DNA of 64,000 bases from NCBI GenBank assembly GCA_037102815.1, contig BTPP01000002.1, forward strand, positions 5,146,001 to 5,210,000. The letters run 5' to 3'. Position numbers and translations under genes: made by a program. The DNA is from Neurospora intermedia (taxonomy: Eukaryota > Ascomycota > Sordariomycetes > Sordariales > Sordariaceae). A model generated the notes under the pieces. It was not told the origin of the DNA. It was given only the letters and a program-made list of their open reading frames with translations, and made no database searches. Below, in pieces: positions 1 to 13,556 of this stretch (positions within the stretch are counted from its first letter, which is position 1; the number at the start of each line of letters is the position of its first letter).

Positions 1-3000
1 TTCACTTTTCTGTCGTTGGTTGGGTACCTGTACCTGTCCCCTCCCCTTTGAGTCCTCCCCTCCTTAGTGTGTCTCGCGCGTTCTGCATACATACATACCT
101 ATATACCACCATCCACCACTTAACTGCTGATTTCCCACTGGATGTTTCCTGTTGTTGTGTCTGATCTGCCGTTAACTGTCTCTGTTAATGCAGGGACATC
201 TTTTGGGGAAGGTGAAGATAGCCTCAGTGGATGCCGTGGATGTCAGGTTGATGTCTTTTTAGGTGCAGCTTATATGCACAAGTCAAGCAATCATCCCTTT
301 CAACTGCTTGCCGGTGTTCTCCCTTAACCCCGCAACTTGGCCCGTGGTGGTTTCCCATAATGCTGGGTCCTTGCGTGAGGTTGTCGTGTTACTCTAAATC
401 CTTCAGTCAATACTCATCACAGCCATTTCACAAAAACTACCATACCTAGGTACCTACGTGTGCCAGTCATCTGATAGTGCATACAGTCAAGTAGAGTAGA
501 GTGAGGTAGGTAGACATGGTGCCAAGACTAGGTGCCAGATGGGCCAGACGGGCCAGACGAGGGGAGCGAGGGGGACAACGAGGGAGATGCCCGCTCTAAC
601 AACAACCTCCAGAAGGCTATGACGTAGTTGAGTGGTGGGGCTCACGAGCGTTAACCAGCGCTAACCACGACCCCTTGTCGCCGACACATGCCAAAAGACC
701 CACTCCCGCTCGGCCTGGCAGGCATTCGCAAGCCATCGCAAGCCATCGGCCGTTTTGCTGAGCCCCTCCATTTCCCATGGTCCTCTCCAAATCGCGAATT
801 TGGGTGCAATCGGACTTTGATCGAGTAATTCAGCCAATAGTCCATTTGGCGGTGACTAGTCCTAGCGCAGAGTCGACCATTGATGTTGACACCCTTTCTT
901 TCCCTTGCTAGAAAATTAGGAAGGAAAAAATCAAATAAAAAATCGAATCGGCTGTCCCTCCGACCGCTGTCGACGAACCAAGCATAAAGCCGCAGTCACG
1001 CGCGGCTTCCTCTTCCCGAAGTACACTGCCATTATGAACGTGAGTGCTATGATTTCAAGAAAGCAGTCACTGTCAGATCGACAAGAAGGGCGATAAACAG
1101 GTTGTCAGTGAAGGTGTCTGGAGGAAAAGGTCCGGGTTGTGGAACACGAAGGGATTCACAATGCATAATCTACACTACTTACTGTACCTCTACACTTGCC
1201 TCGCCGTTTGGGAGATTTTCATATCAACAGAGTCATACCCTGGCGATCTGGATCAGGATGCTCAAAGTTCTTCCAACCAAGTCCATACCTTCCATACCTT
1301 AGTCAGCTCAAACGGAATGCTTTACAGCCAGCCCACACTCCAAGCTTGGACCATCCTCCACACACATCCCCCTCAGTACCTGGTGTACACTAGAGATAGT
1401 CTGATAGTGTACTTGTGCCCCTGAGCTTTTCCGAGTGCTTGGACTCAGGCACGCAATTCTCATCCAGGATGTTGGAGGGGGTTTTTTAGCCTCCATGAGT
1501 CGAGTCCAAACATCAAGCACACATGGTCACTCCACTATTGGCGATAGCCGCGTCATTGACATTGACTGGGCTTGTTCTTCCCGGCAGTCGCCATATAAGG
1601 TATCTCAGTCTCGTCATTCTTACCTTGGGCTGTTGGAGGTTGCTGGGCTTGGGTATCAACGCAATCTGGCACGCATTCTGGAGTGTCGTCGTGGTTGTGT
1701 GCAAGTGGAAGTCATTCCCACCACTACCAAGAAGACATCCACCCACCCAGCATGCTGGCCATCTCGATGACACCCCCAAGACTTGTCCCAAGAGCCGCCT
1801 CTCCGTCCAGACCCTACACTAGTGTAGTTGGATCTCATGCCACCGACCACTCGCAACCCTCCAAGATTCACAAAGCTCCATTTCCATATCAGAGCTCCTC
1901 GACGGCCGTCTCTCTGGCCATGTGGATTCTCCCCATCTCATGATCGGGAATCGGTGATTTCTCTCAAGCCAGTCCCAAAGAGGAACGTCTGGCAACCCTC
2001 CTTGTCAAGGGTCCTTGCCGACTCCCACTTCCCGCGCTTTCAGGGCCCCCAACCTCCATCCATCCATCTACATGCAGAGCTCATCACAGCCAAATCAGCT
2101 CACCTCCTTCTCCTCGCTAGCGATGTGTCCGCTGCCCTGGCGCTTATGTATTGATTGATATTCTTCTGCCACGCCTGCCTGCACGGATCACGGATCATTC
2201 CCGTGATCATCAGGGACCAATACTTACTCTTACCCACCGATACTGTTCTGTTTTGTTGCGAGCCGCGCCATCCCATCTCGTCTTTCCTTTTGTTCCCATT
2301 TCCGAGCTGTTGTTCACGTACTAGAGCAAATCATCTTCCTTATCGACCAGCGCCGCCCCCACATCAGCCAGCACAAACGGCATTCATCCTCGTCAAATCA
2401 GCGTACACTTCTCCCACCCTCCCCTCAGTGATGGAGCTATGATTCCAGCTTGAGCACACACAGAGAACCACTCCCCAACAATTCTAAACTAAACTAGGTG
2501 CCGAGTAAGCACAAAGACACTATGCCGTCATAACTATGTAAAAGACCCTTGGTCTATCTTTTCCGCTGTCCCTGCTGTCTGCTGTCCCTGTTGGGGATCC
2601 CCAAGGCGAGGGAAATTCACCAACGAAACCAAAAATAAACCCTAGGCTGGACACATCGATTGGTACATTTACATATGTAGTGTACATACAGTAGGCTGCA
2701 GTGCCTGCATGTTGAAACCGGCGCTATTAACATCACAACTACCACACAACCATTCCCAAATCTTCCTAGCCTCGTCAATAGCCAGCGGGGTCAGGACGGG
2801 GGGAGCTTCCAGGCCCGTCTTATGCACGATGACGTCGTCGGGGTATGGTCCAGCTAGCGTAGCGACCCGCGAACCGCCTTCAGGTCCAAGAACCGAACGT
2901 CGTCTCTCGCTCCCGCTTCCCTTGTCTTGACTCCCATGCCGTGGACCCGGTTAGAACCCTGGATCAGTCACAGGGGCAAGCAGGAGGAGGAGAAGGAGGA

Positions 3001-6000
3001 TAGGACCCTCAATTTTGATAGGGTCCACGAGACTTTATTTTTGCTTATGTACGTGCCGATGCTACTGCTGCTGCTGCCAGTGTGCAGATGCATACTACAG
3101 CAAAGGCACGTTTTCAAGGCAGAAAGCATGTTCAAAATGATGACTATCGAGTGTTGGCTCTCAATTCGTTAATATTGAACCAATTATTTGCAAGTGTCTT
3201 GTCATCAAAATTAATTCACTGCACAAGGGAATGTCATCCATTTACATACATACCTACATATCCAACTCTGCATCGCAGCCAGGGTCCTCTATGCATATGT
3301 ACTGCAGCAGGTCCAGCAGGTCCAGCAGCCGGAGATGCATTCTCACATTTCCTTACCACTACTTTGGTAGGGACAGCGGAATGCACCTCGCATCCGGCAT
3401 CTTGCAACGGGAACGAGGAGTGCATCCCCGTTACAACCGTTGAACCCGGGGGCTGGACAGATGGGTGCATATAGACAAGGTGATTAATCCGTCAGAAAAA
3501 AAAAAACAAATGAAGCTGTCAACACTCACGCTGCCGCCGGTAGCGTTACAACCCTGCCCTATGTAACAGCTTCAGCTCACATCTTCCCTTCTGGACGCCA
3601 GCTCCGGAAGCTACACGACATAATACACTATACTGTATGCTGTCGATCACTTCCAGCTCCCCCAGGGCAGGGTCAGCATCCTCGGCTTGAACGGGGAACC
3701 AAGCGGATGCTTTAAGACTAGTGTGGGATATGCAACTATTCACAGACTCGCAACCCCGAACCCCTTTTGTCCATGTTCGTCTGCCCCCCCTCGCTTCCCG
3801 TTTCGAGCCTCCAGGCCTCTAGTGTATCCTCTTCTACCTCCCGCGTCCCCCTTCATCAACGCCGGTATCCCCGCTCAAGCCGATGTACTATGTAGCGCAA
3901 CGGCAGCAGGGATAATGCCATGGGAAACAGATCATCCTTTTCTACCATCAACATCCCATACTGTATCCATCCCGTCCCCAAATCGGGGAGTCGGACAAGG
4001 GGCCATTAAGCCATGTCCATGTCCATGTCCATGGAGCAAGCAAGTCCCATCCATCCATCCATCTATCCATGATCTCCATCAACGGACCCAAGACGCACAA
4101 TCGTGTGACAAATAGTTCCCTGTCAAGAAAGAAGTTGCACGACTCGACAAGCCTGACATACAGAGCCAAGAGAAGGTGAAGCTATCGTCGATTCACTCCG
4201 AATGGCGCCTCCTGGGATACCAACACTCTAATATGCTCGCTCGCTCCCTGACTTGCACGTTGTGGCTGGTGGGAGGACGGAGGCTCAAAACTGTTTCGCT
4301 GGAGCCACGCGGGCGATCCGCAAAGGGGTGATCTGCAAACCTCCATTGAGACATCTGTCTGTTGCTCAACAGTAGTTAGTGTACCTAGTGTATGGGATCG
4401 CCGGTTCGGGCCCCGTCCCGAGGAACTGCACATGGACCCCTCGATCCGGTCAAGCTATCTAATTCTGAAATCTCATGATATTGACTTGACTACTTATTGC
4501 CCCGGAGTACTTCTTACCTGATTCACGATTTATATGCACACCTTCGATATGTCAGCTACCGACATGAAAGTTTTACTGAATACTTGATCAACGGGCTCTA
4601 CTACAAACTCTTCGAAAGCCCAGAGTGGTAACTGCCGAACACCGACACATCAACATACGAACAGCAGTATCAATAGTAACACAGCAGAGGTCCAGATGTC
4701 CTGGAAAGTCACCTTGTGTTTCCTGGATTTGCTCAACTCAGCTCAGCTGTCACGGACCTGTGCTTACCCATCACAGGTGTTGAATACAAGCACACATGGA
4801 TAGGTAAGCACCAAGCCGCACAAAACCACCGTTCCCCAAAGGTGTTGCAACATAAGGTCGACAAAGGTATGGAGTACAGCCTATCTAGATCATGTGCTTT
4901 CGAAGGAAAGTAAGCGTGAGTGGTTATGTACAACGAACCCAGGGGACACACAAGGGTAACATCACTACACTCCACTGGGTAACAAGGAGTGAGTGATACA
5001 ATGAATCCATGAAATCAATCAGGTCGAGATCGTTCTGGAACTTTTCTGTGCCTCCTATCATATACACAGTATAGGTAACGACCTCTTAGTAAGGTAGTCG
5101 TAGACACTCACGTCTGTTACTTTCCTCTAGGTAGTAACTCAGACCTTACTTATGTCTTGTTTTATTACTGCCTGTCCATACCTTCTAGAAACATCGAAGT
5201 TTGTCAAAGATGATGGAAAGATCTTACCCTGAAGCATGAATGAATGGCATGCAGATTCACGCCGTCCATCGCCTTGACGTCGTCGTATCAGCTCAGCCTA
5301 AGTAAGGTACATAAGCCCTACCTAGGTGTCGCTCGCTTCGGTTGCGTTTCGACTATTGTATGACCAACTTACCTACCTACCTAGGAAGACAACATGACAC
5401 ATGGCCCATAAGCTATATCGGCGATAGATACTCCGCGCGCGTTTTCGACTGTATCTCGAGGAATGTAGTATCACTACATAAAACAAAAAAAAAGGCTTGA
5501 AGAAGAGGAATCGTGACGGGACGACCGGTGCCGGCGTATCTCAACGGGGTCACCGATATCGATCGAATCTTTTTTAATTCAGGTAGTTAGTTGTGTGCTA
5601 CACCAGCCGAGCAACTTCCTGCAGGAATGAAGGACATGGGAACGAGAAAAAAAAATAGAAATTGTGTACTTTAGGTAAGTACACTAAGTAGACCAAGATG
5701 GCTTCTAGCCAAAGAGCCTTGTACAGCTAAGCCGGATACACTAAAGAAGAAGATGATGGAAAAAGAACCAGCTAACTAACGTCGACAAGAACAGTGGAAA
5801 CTACTTAGGTTCAAGTAGAGTTCTTCCTCAGACTTAGATCCAAGGAAGAGATTTAAATGTCTTGAAAATCTGATCAGGCGTCAGTCAGTCAGTCAATCAC
5901 TGGTTTTTCTTCTTTCCTTCCTTTTTTAATTGATTTAGTTTTCCCTTACGTTTCAACGATCCAACTAAGTCAGGTAGGCGAACCAGGTGATGGAGGTATA

Positions 6001-6733
6001 AGAAAAAAAAAAGACAAAGAAAAGTGACATAAGATGATTGATTGAGTGGAATAAGAGTAAAGGGCTGACAAAACTGAACAAACGTGAGAAACGATCGTTC
6101 GGTTTGAGGAGGTTACTTATCAGATAGAACCAGACAACCAGCCAGACAACCAGCCAGCCAGCCCCCTTAGGTAGGGCAACAAAATACATGTTAGAGGAGA
6201 AAGTAAGTTTTGAGAAGCATGTAAAAAGAATAGAAATAAATAGAAGGAGGCAAGAAAACCTGATGACAATATGAATCACTACACTGTACCATTGGAGTCA
6301 AGAAGAGGCAATAAACAGACAAACACTCAACAAATCCATTTCACGTGGAGCTTGCTTGGAGATGAATATAGCAGCAGTATAAAGGAAATTCGCCTAGACC
6401 GAAACTTGGAGCCTCGAGCACACGGACACATTGTGATTTACTCCTACTGCTTCTTGTTAAATGACTGTCATGCCGCCCTTGTCAAGTGCGTTGTTGAAAA
6501 TGGAGGTGATCGAGGGAAATGTTGAAAAAGTCATAAATTTCTTGTTTCGAATAAAGGCCATCACTCATAGGATCTCGTGAATCGTAACGGCGTGATCAAG
6601 AAGCCAAGTCATCAACCCCATGTCCCGTCATTTCCCTTTCCACCCAACAAACAATTATACAAGAATACTGTAGGTATCCAGCTACCCCCATCTCATCTTC
6701 CTTCTCCCTTTCCCCAGTTGGCGTTTCCGCCCC
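1..6733. other. Gene-poor stretch, no gene recognised
   Basis: No reading frame here resembles a known protein, and the open frames are short and low in complexity. I see short simple repeats: CCATGT units and then CCAT units near 4015-4070, CAGT units near 5880-5897, and CCAG/CAAC-rich units near 6126-6165. Palindrome-like CTAGGTACCTAC and TACCTACCTAGG words recur near 446-460, 5318-5326 and 5370-5384. The last ~200 bases are presumably the 3' untranslated part of the glycogen phosphorylase gene. Long UTRs or non-coding transcripts of a gene beyond the left edge are possible but not shown. Confidence 0.5.
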
Positions 6734-9574
6734 TTACTGGTCCTTGACAGCCAAAGGTTCAATATTCCAGATGCCCTCTGCATACTCATTGATGCAGCGA
6801 TCCGAGCTGAAGAAGCCCATCCTCGCCACGCTCTCAATGCTCTTGGTGATCCAGCCCTCTTGGTCGCGGTAAGCCTTGTCGACGAGCTCCTGCGTCTCAA
6901 TGTAGCTGTGGAAGTCATCTGAAACGAGATAGAAATCGCCGTGGTCGCGGACGGCAGAGATCATGCCCATAAAGTCGTTGGGCTCGCCGAAGGTGCCCTT
7001 CTCGATGGCCTCAAACACCTTGACGAGATCAGGGTCGACCGTGTACGAGCCGTAAGTATGGTTGTGGCGGATGTCCTCGACGTCTTCAGCGAGGTTACCA
7101 AAGAGGAAGATGTTTTGCTCGCCGATTTCGCGGGTGATTTCGATCTGGAGAGGGTTAGCGAGAGATGATATGGCATAGAAGAAAGGCTTATTGCTTACGT
7201 TGGCACCATCGCATGTTCCGATGATGAGACCACCGTTGAGGACGAACTTCATGTTACTGGTACCAGAGGCCCTGTTCAAGGTTAGCTTCTTACTTCCACA
7301 GCCCTTACAACGAAAAACTTACTCGGTACCGGCAGTCGAGATATGCTCGCTGAGATCTGAAGCGGGAATGATCATCTCGGCCTTGCTGACATTGTAATCC
7401 TCGAGGAAGATGACCTTGAGCAGATCACCAATATCCTTGTCGTTGTTGACAACGGCTCCAACAGCGTTGATCAAGTGAATAATCTGCTTGGCCATCCAGT
7501 AGCCGGGGGCAGCCTTGCCACCAAAGATGGAAACTCTAGGTTGGAACTTCTTCCTCTCCTCAGGCGAGAGAGACTTGAGGGTAAGATAGCGGTGGATGAC
7601 GCCAAAGATGTTCATCTGTTGGCGCTTGTACTCGTGGATACGCTTGACCTGGACGTCAAACAGGGCAGAGGGGTTGACATCGACACCGGTAGTCTTCTTG
7701 ATGTGTTTGGCCAGACGGACCTTGTTGGCATACTTGATTTCGGCCCACTCCTTACGGAACGCCTTATCATCCTTGTAGTGCTCAATCTTGGCCAGCTCCG
7801 TTAGATCCTTGAGGAAGTTCTGGCTACCCGTCTTGCTAGAGATGAGCTCGGAGAGGCGAGGGTTGGCCTGGTGGAGCCATCTGCGGGGAGTGATACCGTT
7901 GGTGACGTTGGTGAACTTGTCAGGGCCAAAGACCTCGACGAAGTCCTTAAAGATGGTGGTCTTGATGAGATCAGAGTGCAACTCAGCAACACCGTTGACC
8001 TTGTGAGAACCAACAATAGCCAAGTGAGCCATGCGGACCATCTTGGGCTGAGACTCCTCGATGATGGAGACGCGGGCAAGCATCTCGCGATCTTTGGGGA
8101 ACTTGCGCTCGACGCTCTGGAGGAAGAAGAGGTTGATGTCGTAGATGAGCTGGAGGTGGCGGGGCAGGAGATGCTGGAACAAGGGGACGGACCACTTCTC
8201 GAGAGCCTCGGGCAGGACGGTGTGGTTGGTGTAACCGAAAGTGTTAGTGACGATGTTCCAGGCCTCCTCCCAGTCAAGGCCCTCGAGATCGACAAGGATA
8301 CGCTGGAGTTCGACAACAGCCAGAGTCGGGTGGGTGTCGTTCAGCTGAATGGCCACTTGGTCGGGGAACTCCTTCCATGCGCGCCTGGACTTTTTGAAAC
8401 GGCGGACAATGTCATAGAGGGAAGCGGCAACCCAGAAGTATTGCTGCTTGAGACGAAGCTCCTTTCCGCGATCGAGGTTGTCGTTGGGGTAGAGCACAGC
8501 GCTGATGGTCTCGGCACGCTGCTGGTCAGCGACCGAGTTCTCGTAGTCGCCGCTATTGAACTTTTGGAAGTCGAACTCTCCGCTGGCAGCCTTGCTGGAC
8601 CACAGTCTCAGGTTGTTGGTCGAAGGAGTGGCATAACCGGGAATGGGAACATCATAAGCGACGGCCTTGACGATCTCGCCGCCCTCCCAGGTAGCGATGG
8701 TCTTGCCGTTGTCATCAGTGCGCTTGGTGACATGGCCGTAGAACTGAATGTCAACGGTGACATCGTGACGCGGGAACTCCCACGGGTTGAAGTCGAGCCA
8801 GTAGTCTGGCACCTCGACCTGGTAGCCGTCGATGATCTCCTGCTTGAAGATACCGTAGCGGTACCGGAGGCCGTAACCCCAGGCCGAGTAGTTGAGGGAA
8901 GCCAGACTGTCGAGGAAGCAGGCAGCGAGACGACCAAGGCCACCGTTTCCGAGAGCAGCATCGTGCTCCTGTTCGATGACATCCTCGATTCTGAAGCCGA
9001 GTTCGGCGAGACCAGCCTTGGCCACGTCCTTCTGACCGATGTTGAGCATGGCGTTGTCGAGGGCACGGCCCATGAGGAACTCTAGGGAGAGATAGTAGAC
9101 ACGCTTGCTGTCGGCGAAGGTCTGGCGCTGCTGGGTGCGGTTCCACTCGAGAATAAGACGGTCACGGAAGGCCAGACTGCAGGCAGAGTAGGCAGCCTGT
9201 TCGTCGCAGTTGTACATGCTACGGGCAAGGGTTGTCTCGACATGGCGGACAACCTCGGTTTCGAAGCCGTCCTTGTCCTTGAAGCCACTGGTCTGGTGGG
9301 CGAGCCAAGCCTTGCGCTGGGGCTCGGGGATGGAGGCTGAGTGATTGGAAAGTCGATGTCAGTGTTTGTACCTGGAGGTAGTGTTGGTGCCAAGGGGGCC
9401 AACCATACCTTCAACATTCTTGATCTCTCCAGGACCGAAGCCGGTGAGGGTTCTCTTGTGTTTGGGACGGGAGACGCCGGCGGGAGCAACACCTCCTTGA
9501 ATATCGACGAGAGGAGCGCCAACGGATGGCCTCCTCTCTCTAAGGGGAACACGCTGTGTGGTGTTGGAGGCCAT
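6734..9574 (-). CDS. gph1: Glycogen phosphorylase (four exons, 887 aa)
   Basis: Releases glucose-1-phosphate from the non-reducing ends of glycogen in the cytosol, using pyridoxal phosphate (GT35 family). Exons by eye are 9574-9409, 9336-7323, 7271-7199 and 7144-6734, all with GT-AG introns of 72, 51 and 54 nt. Joined they give 887 codons, the usual fungal length. Visible family signatures are ALGNGGLGRLAACFLDSLA near the N-terminal third, QLNDTHPTLAVVEL, VKRIHEYKRQQMN, and the PLP box EASGTSNMKFVLNGG with the cofactor lysine at about residue 735. The chosen ATG opens a 50-residue basic tail containing R-R-P-S (Ser17), a consensus for protein kinase A; yeast phosphorylase is known to be controlled by phosphorylation of its N-terminal tail, so regulation here is inference. 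The third intron is a multiple of three with no stop, so its retention would keep the frame. No gene touches it on either side. Confidence 0.96.
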
Positions 9575-12500
9575 TGTAGGAGATGGATGGATGGGGAGTT
9601 GCTGGATAGAGGTGGGATCAGAACGTCAGGAAGCGTTCATAGATGGGGAAGGAGAGAGGAGGGGGACCCAATCCCTTGTTGGGGATACAACCACAGATAT
9701 AGCTTGGAAAACCATCGGATGACATGCCATGACATTCAAAACGTATGATATGATCCTATTCCTAGGTGGTCTCTGGTCCGAGGTTTCATTGGGGCTGACC
9801 CAGACAATGGATTGGAGGATGGAATCATGGGGTTGGAAACAGTGGTCTGAGACGAGCAAGTGGGGCAGCACCACGTACCTTGATGGGCTAGATGCTCTTA
9901 GCGGCTTCCAAGTGAATCGACCCCGCGCGAAGCTACTGGAGCTCCCCGTAGCTCTGTTGGCTAGCCAGTCGAATGCTGCACCGTGACTGGTGCAGGGCTG
10001 CTGGGGGAGGGTACGCGGGTTGTGTGAGTTTAGGTCTAGTATCGAGATCTTTCGATCGCTCGGTCAAAAATAGAGGCAAGTGGGGCAGTCCGAGTGAGGG
10101 ATGGATGTTGTTATGAAAAGCGGTGATAAAAGTAAAGAGAATAGGTACTAAGATAAAATATAACCGAATGAGGGCGGATTATCCAGGAACCAACAAAAGT
10201 GGGAACCTGGCAGGACATAGAGACAGGTTGGTAAGTATGAAATGTGATATGAAGGCACTTATAATAAGACGGAGCCAGACTCGAGGCTTGGGACGGGAAG
10301 GGATCCCGAAGCTCAGGTCTCGTCAAGAGAGGGGAAGTGCCAGATCCAGCAGCACTTGCTTCCTTTTGATTGGTACCTCTACCCACCCTCACTCACGGGC
10401 AGTCAGACCAAGCTCGACGCTGTGATCTGTCCGTGTCAAAGCTGAGCTCTCATGAGGGTTGGCCGGTTACCCGTTGCATCTCTTGGATGGGTAGTAGTAT
10501 TGTCAAGCTCAATGGGTGAGTGGTGAGGATGGACCATTGATGATGCCTGGAAGCTGCCCCTCTTCTCTTGCTGCAGCTGTCGTCAGTCTTGCCCTACCCG
10601 GCAACCTTTCCCATTGCTCTTTCCCTTTCCATTACTGGTGTTGATCAGTCCCCATTGGCCCCTCCCTCCAGCTTTCTTCTCTTTCATTCTTTTTGCATGC
10701 ATTTCTTTCTCTCCGCGGATGACACGCTTCCAGTCGGCCTGGTACGTCAAGCTTTCACGGACGTATCAAAGTCGAACCCGTTCCTGCTTCCGAGTTAGGT
10801 AGCGCTGGGAACTGGAGCCTAACCGTGATACCAACCAACCTTTGGTGCTTTTTGTTCAATGAGAACACCTCCAAACTGAAGCCGACGATATGTCTTGAAA
10901 TCGGGGTAGCATATATCCATCAAAATGATTACTACTGCCCAAACACCTGGACAGTGCCGCCTCACTGTCATGAACTGTCTCACTCAAACGTTGACTCGGA
11001 GTGATGGTGATTCGAGGTGTTCCTCCTTCCCTCGGAGTCGTTCTCTAAAGTCAAGGTTCAGCTCACCCCTGCTAGCGCCTTCCCCGGGCTCCGATTCTGA
11101 CCCCACTTTTCACAACTAATAGTGGGGCCTTTGGCCGCCAAAAGGAGGGGTTCCTTGTCCAATTATGTAGAGGTAGCTGCTTTCTCCAATGACTGACATC
11201 ATCCCCTTTGCAGTCTCCCTTGTGAAACTTCACCTCCTTCTCCCATTTGAACACCAGTCTGCCACTCCTTACTGACTTCGGCAAATCATTCAACTGGCCC
11301 GAAACAGCGTAATCTCAACTACAATCCCGATTAACGACATTGCGAAGAGCACGCCATTGCCGATGATCCGAATCTTCGCGTCGGAAAGACATGATCCCAC
11401 GGCATCCTTCCATCTCCTTTGCTCCCAACCTCCCGCTACTTCGACTATATCCGGCCGCGACCCCAACTCCGATTTTACGACTCGTTCGGGTGATAATCAT
11501 CGGCTCTCCGTCGAGCGCTCTCCACGTGGCTTCACGGTCATCTGGTGTCCTGGAAGCCCACTAAGCTCCTTCGACGTGGTTTCGAAATGTCGATGCGAGT
11601 CTAGATGACTTCGCCGGAGCGCCTCCCTGGTTCACAACCTAGACTACCCCTCAGCGGCGACAACAGTCCAAGCATCAAGTCAACTTCAGCTGTATAACCC
11701 CAAGCGCCAACCAGCGTCGTCGTCGACATGTCGTGATCCCATGGTTCTGCCGTCCCTGAGAGCAAACCAGTGTAATCCGACAACCCGTCAAAGTTCCATC
11801 CAACCCAGCACAACCTCGAGTGGGGGTCGCATCATGACAAGATCAAGATCCGAAATATTCAGCAACCTCTTATGTCGTCCCCAAGGTCGTCGGTTCAACA
11901 TCACGCCTGTGACTGGCCGTATTCACCCTACGCAATGAACTACTACTCATACATTGGTAGAGTTCTCCACCGCCGCATCTGCTCATCCAACCTCATCTTG
12001 TCTCCCCAAGAGATTGTTGATTTTTGTCTTTCTCTGGCTATTGGATTAGGTTATTGTCACCTTTTTTACACTTTCATTTCTCCCTCATCACCTCGCTCTT
12101 CACCCATTGTCGTTTTCTGAACTTTCAAGGGGTAACCAAGTGGAAGGTTCATAGCTGCCTTACTTTAACAAAAGGGCTTTGCTGTGGCTCACCCTTTATT
12201 CTCCCTCTGGAATTGGGAAAGCTCTCAAGGGCAAAGCAGAGGAACGGCCCTTATGACTTGGTCCCAGCAGATTCAGGGGACGCTTCCCGAATGCTCATCA
12301 CACACAAACTTACATCAGGAGAGGAATCGATGGATGATACATGGATGTCAGGTACGCTACTATACGGCCATGGCTACAAGTATAAGCTCTTGAAACCAGG
12401 ACCCTTTTCATATTCCTACATCCACCTCATTCCTTATTTTGCCCACCCATCTACTCACAAGCCCTCGCAAACTCTTCACATATTGCCTCATCTTTGCCGC

Positions 12501-13324
12501 TTGCTTCACCATCAACAGCCTCCTTAGTTGTTGTTGCAGTCATTGGGGCGGTTTGACAAGGATTGTGTGGTGTAGGTGCTGCCGAGCAAAGGGTCACGAG
12601 ACTTACCGGATATCCATTCAGCACGTGCGCGGCATCTTTTGAGGCTCGCCGCCGCGCTAGGACCAAGGTGAACGTACCATGTACGCGACGAGTTGTCGGC
12701 CCAGCTGGCACACACAGCGAGGGCTATTCGGAAAGTTGTTGCGAGTGGCGAGCAAGCCATTGACCAGAGTCTTACAGGACGAAGCAGCCGCCAGGTTCTC
12801 ACACAAGCACTTGATCTCGTTGGAACCGCAGCGGCGAGAGAACGAGGGCGTCTCCAAGACAGTAGTCAAGTTGACGTGCCGGCGGTGTCGGCATCACCGT
12901 ACTTAAAGGGTTCGCCTGTTAAAGACAGTCTCACCTCAGCAAACATCTTACGCCCTTTTCGTTTCTTCCGGAAGCATTGACCCAACTACTCGAGCATCGG
13001 GCAAGTGCCATATCCAACAGGCCTCAACCGACCAAGTGAACCTCACATAAGTTGCTAAACCCTTTCTGAAGTTTAATGGGGGGGCATTATGATGTGGTGC
13101 TGGTCTTCCTCTTCCCTCTCTTACCTACCTACCCAGGCTTACTTGCCGTTGTGACATGCCCTGGAACTAACATGTCCACTGGAGTCTTCTAGGTAGGTCC
13201 GTCTCTTTCATCGTCGGTCTTCCCATCTCCCAATTTCGTGACCATTGCACATCGGCATTCCGCATGTTCCAGAATTGCGATCATAAGCCCTCCACACGTC
13301 GCCGACTTCCAACAATAAGATCAA
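9575..13324. other. Upstream region of the phosphorylase gene, no gene recognised
   Basis: This 3.75 kb separates the phosphorylase start codon from the tRNA pair. Base composition is mixed, with pyrimidine-rich patches near 10600-10720 and 12020-12120. No open frame resembles a protein I know. It probably contains the 5' untranslated region and promoter of the phosphorylase gene and a spacer. A short cysteine-rich minus-strand frame near 12657-12869 was examined and not accepted. Confidence 0.5.
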
Positions 13325-13409
13325 GGGCGTGTGGCTCAGTTGGTAGAGCGTTCGCTTAGCATGTTTCTGAGCATGCGAAAGGTCCTGGGTTCGATTCCCA
13401 GCTCGTCCA
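13325..13409 (+). tRNA. tRNA-Ala (AGC) with 12-nt intron, first of a tandem pair
   Basis: The sequence folds as a cloverleaf: acceptor GGGCGTG against CTCGTCC plus discriminator A, D arm GCTCAGTTGGTAGAGC, anticodon stem TTCGC/GCGAA around loop TTAGCAT, and T arm CTGGG-TTCGATT-CCCAG. Anticodon AGC reads alanine codons. A 12-nt intron (TGTTTCTGAGCA) sits in the canonical place, one base after the anticodon. Mature length is 73 nt. The internal A and B boxes are intact. No run of four or more T follows before the next tRNA 31 bases on. Confidence 0.96.
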
Positions 13410-13440
13410 ATTCTCGATCATCTTCATTCTCCACTTTCCC

Positions 13441-13525
13441 GGGCGTGTGGCTCAGTTGGTAGAGCGTTCGCTTAGCATACTTACCTGTATGCGAAAGGTC
13501 CTGGGTTCGATTCCCAGCTCGTCCA
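13441..13525 (+). tRNA. tRNA-Ala (AGC) with 12-nt intron, second of a tandem pair
   Basis: The mature sequence is identical to the copy 31 bases upstream, but the 12-nt intron differs (TACTTACCTGTA). Anticodon is AGC. A run of eight T at 13557-13564 is the first good RNA polymerase III terminator after both genes. The pair lies only ~70 bp from the left end of a MULE transposon. Confidence 0.96.
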
Positions 13526-13556
13526 AATTTGGCCTGGTGAGGCGGTTCGAGATTAT

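Noticed and set aside
7871-9085. 404-codon plus-strand open frame opposite glycogen phosphorylase
   Set aside because: Antisense shadow of a GC-rich conserved gene; no protein-like features.
9575-10700. AGGGG/CCCCT stress-response-like elements upstream of glycogen phosphorylase (9660, 10330, 10557)
   Set aside because: Five-base words at a density expected by chance in 1 kb.
12657-12869. Minus-strand Cys-rich frame with a CGSNEIKCLCEN stretch reminiscent of CFEM domains
   Set aside because: Only 70 codons, no ATG start, no signal peptide, and not enough of the eight-Cys pattern to call.
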